Source: Portevinia maculata
Lineage: Eukaryota; Arthropoda; Insecta; Diptera; Syrphidae
Length of the DNA stretch: 64,000 nucleotides
Assembly (NCBI GenBank): GCA_949715645.1
Contig: OX454527.1
Span: 31,259,091 to 31,323,090, forward strand
Direction of reading: 5' to 3'
The notes under the pieces are model-generated. The model did not search any database. It was not told the origin of the DNA and saw only the letters and a list, made by a program, of their open reading frames with translations. Every line of letters begins with the position of its first letter. Positions within the stretch are counted from its first letter, which is position 1. Shown in pieces: positions 34,490-46,652 of the stretch. Position numbers and translations under genes: made by a program.

Positions 34490-37303
34490 CCCAGTAGTCG
34501 GAACACTTAGTGGCTTACATTAAACCAATCGTTCACTGTGAGGGTATCGTTCAACGTAAGTATGCGATGTAAAATTAATTAGTTTCTCAAACTCAAATTT
34601 TGTTTATTGAATTTAAGTTTTTTCAGTAACTTTAACTGTTTTTTTTATAAAAAAATAAAAACTGAAAAACCACCTAATTCCCCAGTAATCGAACACCTGT
34701 TTCCTGAAGCGGAACCAAAAGTTTCCTGATTAACTAAACCTAACTAAACTTAAGAAAAATAGTAAAACGCATTTTCATAATTCTTTTTTTCATTTTAAAT
34801 GACCAAAATACAGGTAATTTTTTTTCGTTTTAATTCAATTTTATTGAACACAAACACAAAAGAAATTAACCTTTAAAAAAAACTTAAAATTAAAATAAAT
34901 TACAGTATTCATAAGCAAAGTAGGTAATACAAAAAATGTAATTCAGTCATCAAGTTAAGGTTTGAAATTTAAGTGCAGAAGTTACACACAAAATCTTCAT
35001 TTTGAGCCTCTTAAATGTCATTGTACAAAGTTGGGTGCACGCTAGATGGTGCCACTTGTTACAAGTATCAGTGCTTTCCTGGTACCTATATCATTTTTTC
35101 GCTTCTGTTTTATTATTTCTTGATTTGCATAGAATTCTGTCCACTTGCCAGATTAAATAGACATTGGTGGTCTATTTGCGGGCAATAGCTGTCATCCTAT
35201 TCTTGTTTTTATAGGGTATGGGTATTTTTAATTTTTGTCAAAACTGGAAAAGGTGCTACTTGGTGAGTCTACTAGCATCAGTATTGATGTTGATGGTCCA
35301 GGAGTAGAATTTGTCAATCTAAGAGGTTCCACCAAATCATTTGAAAGGTTTTGATCGTTAGCTGAATTTATGGATGCAACAAGCGGACTTAGCGGATTCA
35401 AAACTTTACCTGAAATCAAAATTAAAATTTCAGCTAATACCTACTGAAAAATAAAATTAGCTAAGTGGATAGGTATACCTTCAGGAGGAGTATGGTTATC
35501 GACTAAAATTTCGTCTATAACTTCTTGAAGTCCCTCAAAGTCTACATTCGAAGAGTTGTTAACCCTAAGATACTCCTTGATTTATAAATTTTGGAATGAT
35601 TCTAAGTCGGAATGTGATTGTGAAGGTCCATGCTCGATGTTTAGTTCCGTTGATTGTGTAAAATAAAAATCTATGTTATCAAAAACATCATGGTTTTCTT
35701 CTGCAATGATTCCGATTCAACTGTTGCTTGGGTTAACTCGAACCTGTTGCTTTCTAAATTGACTTCATGGATTACCAGATTCGGTGTTAGTTTTGGTTCA
35801 AAAGTTGTATGCGTTAATGTGCCAGTGTGGAATTCGTAGGTTTTGCTGGTTTTCGAAAATCCATTGTGTTTTTCGCATCAGACAAAATCGTAAGCAAAAG
35901 ATCAAAGTTGAAGTCTTTTCTCAGTAGCTCGCTCATAAGAGATGTTAACACTTTAACTATTGTGTCGAACATTTGAACAGTTCGGGCATTCTCTTTATCG
36001 ATCAAAGTATCTGAAGTTATGTGTTCATTTGTTTTCAAACTATTTTGGACACATTTGCTGTAGTCTACTGCGCTTGGATCAAAAGGGTAAATGCCGCATT
36101 TTCTAAAAGCGTTTCTTACAATGTTAGAACGATCAGTTTTGTCTAGGACCATTTTCAATATGTTACAGAAATTTGTCTTTGTAACGGACGTATCGACATT
36201 TTCAGGCAAACTCTGCCATTCCTCCACTGATTGCTTATAATCGCTTTTTATGCCTTTAAACGCGCCCACATATGTTGTGTTCGGAGGTAGTGAATAAAGG
36301 ATTATTTGATTATTGATTGACAAGTGGGACTTGTGTCCATCAACCAGTAAAAGGACCACCCACTAAAATCATTTGCGACATATTCGTAAAACGTTTCTGA
36401 CCTGATCCACCCTGTTTCAGAACTACCAATGATCCAATCTTTCGGCATATTTTGAACAAGTTTTGATGGAGGATTTCGTAAGTAAGGGACTACAATTTCA
36501 GGGGTAGTGTCACTTAATTCGCCCTGAAGACCAAAAGTACCGTCAAGTTTTCTCTTTCATTTGATAATTTTACTTCATATAAATTCTTGGACCGATAACT
36601 TTTCCTGTTTTGGGGGCCAAACTAAAAGAAGTCTCGTCTCTATTAAAAATCGAGCAAGGTCATCTAAAACATCTTTAGCGTTAATGTCTATCAAATAGTT
36701 TTTCAAATCTCGGAACCATTTTCGAATACACTTTCTTCTGTTACAACTGCTCTGGCCTTACATAAAGATTCAGCAACCCGTAGGCTTAGTTCTTTATTTC
36801 GTTTCAAAAAATTGTAGTAGGTACCACTTATTGGCAGGTTATTCGCTTTTCGTCACTAACTATTTTTTGAACTACATCTAACAGCTCATTTTTTTGGGAA
36901 ATCCGAATTTGAAAATATTAATAAGCCAAGCAACAACCTTGCGTTCCTCACTTTCTGTTACCACTGTAGATGGACCGATCCGCTTAAGACCGTCTATAAT
37001 TTTCCCTTTAATCCTATCGTGAAGTGTAGTAATGGGCGCACCAAACTCCCTACTCGCTGCTCGAAAGCTCAAATCATTCTCTCGAATAGCTTTTAAGGCA
37101 TTTGCTGACGAGGCTTCACTGTATGTCTGATAATTTCGTTTCATTGTGTGTGAAATAAGTTAGTTTTCAAATTTGAAGCAAGAAGTGGTAAGACAGTTCC
37201 TACATAAATCAAATTCTAAAAACTGTTCGGTCAAAGGAAACCAAAAATATACAGTTTCTTTGATCCGAACACTGAGATGATAAATGGTGTTCGAATACTG
37301 GCC
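34490..37303 (-). mobile_element. Pogo-like transposon, degenerate
   Basis: The candidate ends are cccagtagtcggaacac at 34490 and, inverted, gtgttcgaatactgg at 37287-37301. Related copies of the motif lie inside (34680, 37262). A pipsqueak-type helix-turn-helix and a DDE_1 transposase lie between them on the minus strand. TA dinucleotides are not seen exactly at these points, so the outer limits are approximate. Confidence 0.6.
35228..37144 (-). pseudogene. Pogo/Tigger-like transposase, broken
   Basis: The minus-strand frame at 37144 begins MKRNYQTYSEASSANALKAI and continues FRAASREFGAPITTLHDRI, a pipsqueak helix-turn-helix. In other frames follow FEKWFRDLKNYLIDINAKDV (about 36740), the HTH-to-DDE linker, then DWIIGSSETGWIRSETFYEY (about 36440). 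The frame 36359-35814 has LLLVDGHKSHLS, a catalytic aspartate of the DDE_1 domain, and RKCGIYPFDPSAVDYSK. A C-terminal piece, 35419-35228, is Ser/Asn-rich. At least three breaks are present. Domesticated jerky/tigger genes share this layout, but the lesions make a host function unlikely. Confidence 0.72.
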
Positions 37304-37682
37304 TCAAAGATTTTGTTAGTTTTATTGATAGAAAAACGAAAAAAAATATTTCATTTTTTTAATATTGAAAGCCTGAACTAGAAAAAACTATTTCGACGAA
37401 GTTGCCTTTTTTCGAATAGGAAACTCGTAAAAATTTAATTGCCTATGTTCGAACAATCAAAATAAAATAAAATTATTATTTTTTAAGATCAAACTATGAA
37501 CTATAAAAGACATTATATGTATAGCGAAAAATCTTCAAGTACTTGTATTTACCTCAATTTTCACCCAAGCACGCAGTTTCACAAGACACTCGCAACAGTT
37601 TTTTTCTACCGATACCAATAATGACTGCACTTTTTGAAATCTCAACACGAACTACCAAAATTTGTTTAACGTTGACATTGGT

Positions 37683-37813
37683 CGCGTTCAATTTGCAAGG
37701 TCCCTACTATTTTACCTTTCATCATTGATCAAATAACTCACGTGACCATCCTTTGGCCAGTGATAGATATCTAATTATTAGGGAACTCGCAGTTGCCTTG
37801 CAAATTGAACGCG
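37683..37813. repeat. 131-bp short inverted-repeat element
   Basis: Perfect 18-bp inverted repeats, cgcgttcaatttgcaagg, lie at 37683-37700 and 37796-37813, with a partly matching inner pair (tccctac / tagggaa). No coding sequence. A small MITE is the simplest explanation; flanking duplications were not clear. Confidence 0.5.
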
Positions 37814-38879
37814 CCGATTGATTGTACTACCTAGTTGACAGCTTCTCAGGGTTTATGGGAATAACACATTTAGAATTTCACATTTTCAGAATTTGAAAAT
37901 CAGATATGTAACGCAGTTTAATCAAAAATTGTTCGACTACTAGGAGTGTTCAAATTTAGGCGACTCTATCTTTTTCTTCAAATTCACTTTCGGATGAGAC
38001 CGCACTTTACTAGAACACACGACGAACTCTCTCTTCTACTCGTTTTTCGTTCTCATGTCACGCTGATCTTAGTTCTGTTCGAGTCATTCTTCTCGTGTAC
38101 TTCTTTTTTCTTACATTACATTAGGGGTATTCACGATCTGGTGCAACACGCCTAGTAAATATGAAATTTTTTGTTTGCTTAAATCGTAAACGGAATTTTC
38201 TAATCTGTAGCAACATTGAAGCACATGTCAAAATGTTTCCTTTTCTGCCCTTTGGCGGCGCTTGTACTGCTTGGATTGCTTATTTTCATTTGTTTTTTGG
38301 TCAACACAATCTTAAAAGAAATGAAGCCTTTTTATAACTGTGATAGCGCGTGGATGAATATTTACTACGTGCTTTTATTTTCTCATTTGCTGTCTGGAAA
38401 ATGCTTCTATGTACTGTATGACAGCTAACGAAGAATTTTTTTTTATTTTGCGGTTTCTCACAAACTTAGCTAGAGGGCGGCTTGCAGGTTGTCAATTATA
38501 CAATTATAGTTGTTTTGTTTAATTGGAGCATTTTATCAAAATTGCCTTTTGCTTTTGGATATGGTTGACAAATGGCAACGCTGAGCTCAGTTTACAAACC
38601 CACTGGAAAACAGTCGACGAGAGCGAAATACTTGGAAATGAATCAAGACTGGAAAAAGCCGATCTTCCACAATTGTTTTCACTCGCATACACAATCTACC
38701 GGTAATTTCTCTTCACTACCACCGCGGCACCAGCCTAAACTAACATCTCACACGTATACGGTAGGCTGGTTCAAAACATTCCATAAACACAAATCTGTTG
38801 CTTCGCTTCCACACAAAGCAACAAACGTGTGCTGTTAATCCGCTCGTATGCGTGGCAGAAATGTCGTTGTGTCAGTTAA
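37814..38879. other. No gene recognised
   Basis: Less repetitive sequence with short frames. The frame 38216-38428 begins with a hydrophobic stretch, but there is no supporting promoter, splice or homology signal. Confidence 0.35.
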
Positions 38880-39565
38880 TTCCAGTTCAGGTTCGAGCGA
38901 GTGTTCGGCTCATCGGCTGGTCTTCGATTTCTTTTCCACATTTCATTTTCAGTTTTGAGTTGTTTTCCAAGGTATGCGAATGTGCATTTGCTGTTAAATG
39001 TTAACGCGCGCAACAAAGTAAATTTAGTAAAGCAAAAAAAGAAACAAACAAGTGAACACATTTTTTTTCTTTACCAACAAACCAGTTTTCGTCGCTTACT
39101 TCTTCCAACAATTTCTCTCCAAAGGTGAAATTTAGTGCCTTTTTCTGTATTTCTTACTCTTTCGCCTTTAGGTGTGGAACGCAAACCACTCTATCGTTCT
39201 TTCAAATGCTAAATTTAAATTAAAACGGGAAATCCTTAAAGAGTATTCTTTTAATTTTTTTCTTTTTGTACCTAAACCTAATTGTGTGAGAATCCGATCC
39301 GAGTAACCGAAATTCCTTCAAATTCTTATTCGGATTTTGCATTCCTTTCTAACCGAAGAATTTATTGGATTGTACAACATTGGTGTGTTGGTGCAGCAGT
39401 GATCGTGTGTGTTTTGGAAAATCAGTGAATCAAAGCAAGCATCGAATTTGAATTGCAAAGGAATTTCCTGAGTGAAAAACACCAAAACTGAGTGCAACTC
39501 CCTTGGGATTACCTGACATTTAAACTTTATCACACTGGATTTAGGATACTACGAAGCTGTCAAAG
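38880..39565 (+). other. Candidate untranslated first exon of a host gene
   Basis: The interval is non-repetitive and rich in CAA/AAC and GTGAA-type runs, as seen in long dipteran 5' UTRs. It begins after tcagttaattcc, an initiator-like motif, and ends at caaag|gtaagaaac (39561-39574), an excellent splice donor. Other donor-like sites (about 38970 and 39124) are weaker. No coding exon is visible in the next 2 kb, so the gene body would lie downstream across a long intron containing the LINE. This rests on composition and one splice site only. Confidence 0.3.
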
Positions 39566-41561
39566 GTAAGAAACCCGAAGAAAATAGATCATTTGATTTT
39601 TAATTTTGACACTAATGATGGGGCAGAATAGGACATGTCATCGGCAGGTGTATTTGAAACCAAATGACATTGCCATTATTTTTTTTTTGCACATTGGCGA
39701 CGTGGTTGGTAAGTATTCGTTATCGGAAACCAATCACACAAATTTGCTGAGGAATTGGTTGGGTTGTGGAAAAAGGTGCTGATGTAGCAGCACACACACT
39801 GTGAATAGCGAAATTCAAATAACATATTAACTGTCAAAAACAAGACCCGAAAGTAGTTCATGAAAAAACAAAAATAGCAAAACAGAACCCGAATTTGGAG
39901 TCGGGAGCCGAGTAGAGTCACCTTCATTGTGATTGGCGGCGGCTAAGCCCACGGATGTTGCGGCGGGCGATAGAGGTCGCCGCGGAATAAGCCGGTTCGG
40001 CCTGTTTCTTGTTTTTTGGGGCATATTGATGATCAATCGTCGTACACAGGGGCGTCGTCGTCGTCTTCTTGTTGGTGGCGTTGCTTTTGCAGCGCACTTG
40101 GCGGTGGGTCAGTGAAGAAGGATTAATGTTTTGATGCTTAAATGGTTACATGCATGAAGATTGGGAATTTTATGTGTGCATAATTTATCTTGCGGAGGAG
40201 AAAAAAACTTGAGGCAGGTTATAACGTTATACATCTAAGTAAAACTGTTTTAAGAAGAGCCTGCAAATTTTTAATGAAATATATGCTGTGGATTTGCTGT
40301 TTCTAACTGAATGACCACTGCCTTCAGGTGTTGAAGTAAATTGGTGGCTACTTACCTAGGTACCAAGAGTTATTATTTCTGAAATATAATCTTAAATTTG
40401 GGAAATCGCGTCCAGTCTTTCAAACTCACGTAATTACCTAGGTAAGTATCTATTCAAGTACATATATACCTATGTACATATTGATGTGAAATTGTAACCT
40501 AATGCGCAAGTTGTTGACCGATTTCTATCACACCGATTTGACTAGAGTTGGAACTCCGATTCCCCATCACTAAGTTCTAAGGCCTTAATACATACTCCGA
40601 TTTCGAAACTCGTTTTAGTTAGCTCGGCTTTCGCTGCCAACTGGTTTTTGGTGTGCTAGGGTTCGGGTTAGAGGTTTAGATCAAAAGTCCCGTTTTAAAA
40701 ATGATCGCCGGAAACCCTTACCAAGGTATGGACTTGTGATTTTTTGTTTATACCGGGTAAACGGTGGCCCTGATTAAAAAAGTGCCAAGGCATGTCCTAG
40801 CTCTGGCAAGCACATTTAAAATATCTTATGAGACAAAAATTGACAGCTGAAACGTAACGCATATCAAACAATGTTCTAGCACCTACTCAGATCGGGATTA
40901 TAGGCCGCGTTATTTTTGCGCTTACAAACCGCAATACATTTAACAAATACTTCTAAGGGTTGACTTCGAAGTTGTCTCCCATCGAACCGGCCGCTACCTA
41001 AAACTAGTTCTAAGCCGGTCTAGAATTCAATCAATAAATTGGGCGAAACAAAATAAATTAAGAATAGTGTGTTACCTACCCAATCAAATAAAAAAATCGA
41101 TTGTTTTGTCTAGTGCCCCAATAAGTGATTCAATAAATACGACTTCACAGGTGTCTAATATTTAAGAAGTGTTTTTTTTTCTGCAACTGAGAAGCAACTC
41201 AATCTTTGAGATAAAAAAAACAATTAATACTCATACCAAACTCAATCCATTTTCATTGAAAAAAAAAAACAGTTTTACACGTACCCCGCAGGCTTATCGA
41301 TATACGACTTCTGTTGTCTTTTTTGCGTCTTTTGTTGTTGTCGTTGAAGCATAATTTAGAATGTTCATAACAAAAAACCAGTAGTTGCGGTATAATAAGG
41401 CGTATAAAGTGGCTTGATATCCTAAATCTTTGATTAGATTGCAAGCCAAGTGGACATGGACACCTATTTGGTCATATTTGACAGAAATCTGTCTTTTGTA
41501 AGGTTTCTCGGATCTCTTGGTAAAATAAAATAATGTCAAATATATTAATGTCAGTAAGTGC
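39566..41561. other. No gene recognised; possible intron
   Basis: Contains a short (CGT)n run near 40050 and no recognisable element or coding exon. If the donor at 39565 is real, this is intron. Confidence 0.35.
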
Positions 41562-41573
41562 TATAAATGTCAT

Positions 41574-44500
41574 TGTATTGTATTGTATGTGCAGTGGGGT
41601 CATCAGTAGATGACAAGCACTTAGACCTATTGGTCCATTGTACTTCAGCATAGCTTCCCGCTCGCTGCTTATTGGCGATTAGTAAGATTCAGTGAGGGAG
41701 AACCTACCAGTAGCCTTGGCAAAGCGAAGAATATTAGCAAGTTCAAAGTCCCCCATCTCATCTTCGTTGACGAATTGTTTACCTATAGTGGTGAGCCTGG
41801 TTCTGGCGAAAGCAGGACACTCACAGATGAAGTGAGATGCCGTTTCATCCGCCTCCAGGCAGCACTCACATAGGCCCGAGCTCGTAATGTGGATGGTTTT
41901 AAGGTGCTCGTTAAGAGGATTGAAACCGGTGACGAGACCAATCAATGATCTCAAGTCTTTCCTGTTCAGTCCAAGCAAAAACTTAGCTCTGCTGATTTTT
42001 GGACAGTCCACTAGCTTCTTCGAATACCTGCATGAGACCAGGTCATGCCAGTATTCGGAATGTTGTTGGCGTAGAGCCGAATCCATTTCACGTTTGTGGA
42101 CGGATGAGCAGCATCCTATGGATGGTTGTAGGCCAATGAAGGCTGTTGAAGAGCCCTTCCTGGCCAGAGCATCCGCATTTCATTACCCTCGATACCTGTG
42201 TGCCAAGGAACCCAGGCAAGTGATACCGAGTTACATCTTCGCAGACAGTTAAGCTTAACCATGGTTTCCTCAACTATTTTTGAGTTGAGAGAGCCAGCCG
42301 AACAGTCTTTGATAGCGGCTTGGCTATCTGAGCAGATGTATAAGGTTTTACCATTTCCTTAACAGGATATTGGCGGCAGTGGCAATTGCAAAAATGTCTG
42401 CCTGAAAAACAGTTGTTTGTCTCTCCAAGGCTTCAGATAGATTTATCCGACAGTCTCTAGAGTAGACCCCGGCTCCGGAGATACCAACAATAAGTGAGCC
42501 ATCCGTATAGACCATGACATCAACCGGCCTAACGCCATTCCACCCCTCACTGTTCTATTCCTGCCGTTCAGGAAGGATGACCTGAAAACGGCGCTCAAAG
42601 ACTTGCTTCATGTACACAGTGTCAAAAGCTCCTCCCCGATGGCCAGGTAGGCTGTCATAGAGAGTTCTGTACCTAGCACCTCTGGCCCCATCGCCGAGAT
42701 TGACCTGCCGTCCAAGTACTACACACATACGGTATAGTGATTTTTGGGCCTCACTCTCAGCAAGGAACTGCAAGGGAGGTAAACAGAGCAACACTTCCAT
42801 AGCAGCAGTGGGAGTTCCTCTCATCGCACCTGTAATGCATAAGCACGCAAGGTGCTGTAGATTCGTCAGTTGACGTTTGAGGATGTGAGCTCTAGCCCAC
42901 AATACAATCGCACCATACATAAGGTATGGCCTAACGATGCACGTGTAAATCCAGTGAACCAGCCTGGGACTAGGTTCTGCTGAGCATCCTACGGCACTGC
43001 CAGGAATGTTAGTTGCCTTCGAAATTCTAGCAACCAAATGTTCAGAAAAGTTAAGCTTTGGTTCTAGAACAATACCCAGATACTTAACCTTGCTTGATAG
43101 CTTTAGTTGAGTGCCCTGGAAGTAAGGCCACCTCACTTGAGGTATTGCCCTTCTATTTGTGAACAGCATCATCTCAGTCTTCGCGGGGTTGACTGACAGA
43201 GCCTGGTCGCGGCACCAACTCCCAACACTGTTGAGCGCTGTTTCCATCCGCTCGCAAAGAGTTGGTAAACTCCTGTGCTGACAATGATACAAACATCGTC
43301 AGCGTACCCAATAACAGGGTGACCTTCCCCATCAAGTCTTCTCAACAAGGAGTCGACCAACAGGTTCCACAATGTAGTGGAGAGTACACCGCCCTGCGCA
43401 AAGCCTTTAACAGCGCGCACAGTTCTGACGCAGCCGCCAACAGCAGCTGTAACTTCTGTGCTCCTAAGCATTTCCAGGATCCATTCCACAGGTGTAGAAT
43501 CAACGCCCTTCATTGTTAAGGCAGACTCAATTCTGCAAAAGGTGGGATTGTCAAAGGCACCCTCAATATCCATGAAGACAGCAAGAGCATAGTTCTTGCG
43601 GTCGAGCGCCTTACGCACTCTGGCCGGCAGATCCGTTAATGCCGTCTCAGTGGACTTGCCTTTTTGATAGGCGTGTTGGCTATCATAAATACCCAGCGAA
43701 GCTGGAATGCTCTTCAGCCGTACGTTAATCAATTTTTCAAGGCCCTTTAACAGAAATCATGAAAGGCTAATAGTCCTGAAGCTTTTGGGAAGATCATAGG
43801 CAGCCTTTTCCGGTTTGGGAATGAAAACCGCCCTAGCTCTTCTCCAGGCCAAAGGAATATGTCGCAGAGCCACGCTAGCTCTGTGTTAGCTTCTAGTTAG
43901 CAGTGTGAGCAAAATCTCTATACCCTTTTGCAAGAGTATGGGATAGATGCCATCAGGTCCAGGAGCTTTGAAAGGAGAAAAGGACAGGATAATAGCTCTC
44001 GCCCTCTCTCTCGTAACAATACTCGCCGCGACCCGCCACTGCTCAGTGGTAGCTCTGCTTTTGTTTGGCCACACGCAACTATCCACGGCTTTGCAGCCAG
44101 GAAAGTGGGTGGCCATTAGCAGTTGAAGTGGAGTTGGTCGAGGTGCCATCAGGCCTCCGAAGGGCGTCAAGCCTGGCTCCCGGATCAGCTGAGAGGACTC
44201 TCTGCAATCTCGAAACCGCGCTAACGTCCTTCAGTTCTCCGCAGAACCTCTGCCAAGATACCTTCTTTGCGCTCTTAATTTGCCTCTTGTACTCCTTCTG
44301 CGCATCCGCATGAGAAGACTAATCGGCTACCAGGTTAGACCTCCTGGCCCTGTTAAATAGCCTACCCACTCTTTTCCTGAGAAGGGATAACTTAGCGTTA
44401 CACCATCGGGTTGGTTTCGCACCGCCAACCTCCTTCTCCGGGCAAGCAGTATGGAAGGCCGTAATAATACCGCTGTGTAGCGTGTCGGTCGCCTTATCCA

Positions 44501-44818
44501 AGTCATCGCTACTAAGGATCCTGATAGGCAGGGAACCTATCTGACCCCGCAATTCCGTGGAATAGACGTCCCAGTCAGTGCGTCGCACATTCCTGATTTT
44601 GCTTCTGATCGGTCAATCTGCCCTTAACTTAAAAATAACATACCGATGATCAGATGCAGTTTCCTCCCTTGAAACCCTCCAGCTCGAAACGATGCCAGAT
44701 GCAGCAGCGGTTGCTACTGTCACATCAATAACTTGCCGCCTCAGCCGAGTGACAAAGGTTGGCTCATTACCAGTCTTCAGTATATCGAGCTGGCTGGCAG
44801 CAAAGAAGTTTAGAAATT
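41574..44818 (-). mobile_element. RNase-H LINE (I/LOA-type), 5'-truncated, exactly bounded
   Basis: A perfect 12-bp duplication, tataaatgtcat, lies at 41562-41573 and 44819-44830, so the insertion is 3,245 bp. On the minus strand it reads the end of an endonuclease (SDHRYV), reverse transcriptase, RNase H and a C-terminal cysteine block. A 3' UTR with tacaatggaccaataggtct and an (ACAAT)n tail follows. Truncation inside the endonuclease is the usual product of incomplete target-primed reverse transcription. The tail motif is related to those of the LINEs at 31.8 and 55.2 kb. Confidence 0.9.
41679..44815 (-). pseudogene. LINE polyprotein: endonuclease end, reverse transcriptase, RNase H, zinc block
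   Basis: The segments, in minus-strand order, are: endonuclease C terminus (44815-44640); 44588-44319, with TRWCNAKLSLLRKRVGRL; 44170-43886, with FSPFKAPGPDGIYPILLQKG; and 43732-43169, with FMDIEGAFDNPTF and the catalytic GYADD near 43300. Next come 43292-42555 (LSVNPAKTEMMLFTNRR, YLGIVLEPKLNFSEHLV) and an RNase H with VMVYTDGSLIVG near 42500, ICSDSQAAIKD and AWVPWHTGIEGNE. The last segment, 42086-41679, has CECCLEADETASHFICECPA. Several frameshifts interrupt it, but every domain is recognisable. Confidence 0.85.
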
Positions 44819-44879
44819 TATAAATGTCATAGGTATCTTACATTAATATTCCATTTTTAGTTATTAACATGGTCTTTCA

Positions 44880-44990
44880 GTAGGGTTGCGTTTAAGTGAG
44901 AGGGTTATGATCCCACTAATCCTGATAATAGCCTCACCGTCGTTAAGAGAAGATGAATATGAAGAAGGATGTTTTTCAATAAGATCCTTT
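44880..44990 (+). repeat. RTE-like LINE 3'-tail scrap
   Basis: gagagggttatgatccc followed by ataatagcctcaccgtcgtt and a GAAGA-rich end resembles the 3' tails at 2.6, 54.3 and 61.2 kb. Very short; homology is by eye only. Confidence 0.35.
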
Positions 44991-45197
44991 TTTGTCCTTG
45001 GACAACTTTTTTGTGCGACATTCTCAAATTGGCCATCGGTAACCATGGTGCACAATCACAATTCAACTTATTCCAGCGCCGTCTGGGTATCAAACGTAAC
45101 AAATACGTTTTTTTTTTGGTTTACAGATAAAATGACGAATGAGTTATTACTGAGTTGCAAACAAAACACCATTATGTTGGTAAAGAAATGTCTCGCT

Positions 45198-46320
45198 CAG
45201 TGTTGCCGGAGAAAAATATTAGAAGGTAGTACTGCAGCCCAAAATGGGGAGTATTTTGAAAAAATAGTAGTACCTACAAACAATTTTTAGTCTTCAAAAA
45301 TAAATGTGTACATAATTTTTGTTTGCAACATTATTTAAAAATGCTTCATTGATTTGCATTCAATGTATTTACCTCCAATCTGTTCCGTTTTTTATCTTTG
45401 ATGAGAAACTGCCGCTGCGCTGCTGTGCGGAATACTGAACACTTACAAAATCCCTTGTCAGAGGGAAAATTGTTCCATTAGGGCATTTTTTAAGGCAAAT
45501 ATTTCTGACCAAAACTCTGCTATTTCTAAAGAATATGTTTTAGGTGTATCAACTTCATCAGCATCAGAAATCTCAACATCGTCGGTTCTTTCGGCAGGGA
45601 TTCAGGAACCGCAGTAGACTTATTTGGTTTTTACCAGCAACATAAGACACCGATTTTGATTTGGACGGTGTATCAACTTCAACAGCAAATACTTTTTCAG
45701 CATTTGAAAACTCAATATCGTTGGCTCTTGCAGCGGGTGATTTTGGTGCTAAATTTTTAGGAACAGCAGCAGACTCATTTGTAAAGAACCTCCAGCAACG
45801 CAAGACACATTTACAGTTTTTTTTGCCTTTACCGCCTCAAAGAAATCTAATTTACTAAATATGTATAATACAAGTTTACTTTGAATTATTCTAACAATAT
45901 GTAATTACAATATTTTAGGTATTAATTTAACAATCGTTTTCATTTTATTGAACTATACAAACAAATTCACGGAGTTCAAACAAACAAAATACAATGTCAG
46001 GTAACAATAAAATAAATACGTACTGTAGCTAACTGACAGATGAAAATTGCATGAAAGATGAAACCAACGAAACAAAAAACAAACAAGCAAAAGAGAAATT
46101 CCCTTTTTGACAACAGTTTAGAAGATAAAAGTGCTGTCAAATTTGCATTAAATTTTAAGTGAATTAAATTTGTTTAGGTTGACATTACACTTTGCTGCAA
46201 GTGTAAGATATTTTCGGTCTTTAAACAAAATAGGAGTACGAATGTGAAAGGAGGAGTACGGGAGTACGGAGGTGTTGAAAGTAGTACGATACTCCTATGG
46301 GAGTAGTTTCGGCAACACTG
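45198..46320. mobile_element. hAT-like element with no intact transposase
   Basis: The ends cagtgttgccgg and cggcaacactg are inverted repeats of hAT type. The flanks gtctcgct (45190-45197) and ctctcgct (46322-46329) match at 7 of 8 positions, consistent with an aged 8-bp duplication. The inside carries a ~120-bp segment repeated twice (45540-45655 and 45670-45812; gtgtatcaacttca... to aagacac). Its minus-strand translation repeats an acidic motif (VDTPSK / VDTPKT). No catalytic hAT motif is visible. Confidence 0.65.
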
Positions 46321-46329
46321 GCTCTCGCT

Positions 46330-46650
46330 AATACGAATCACCTTTAATCCGAATATCGCTCTGCGCTGGTTCGAATCTCCATTTTGTTCTCACTTGTACT
46401 CTACAATCCGAATCTACCCCAATTTAGGTACTCTGTAATCCGAATTCCAACTAAACAACACAAAGTAACGCATTGTTTTCTTACATTAATTTGCTTTATC
46501 GATATGATGGTCGTTACTCCCCTTCTGGAACATTCTTGCTTCTAGCCTTTTAAATGCAATTGGCTTTTGTTCTTGCCAGTTTTACAGGTGCTCAGACGTT
46601 AATTAAGGGTAGTAATAGGTAGAACATGTGTTTAAAGTATTGCCATGTTT
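46330..46650. other. No gene recognised
   Basis: Unassigned spacer with a loosely repeated aatccgaat motif (46350-46450). Confidence 0.35.
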
Positions 46651-46652
46651 TG

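Noticed and set aside
34490..37303. A domesticated jerky/tigger host gene
   Set aside because: The transposase has several frameshifts and stops and is bounded by candidate inverted ends, so a decaying pogo element is simpler.
38216..38428. A small membrane protein
   Set aside because: Hydrophobic start but no supporting promoter, splice site, poly(A) signal or similarity; AT-rich frames of this length arise by chance.
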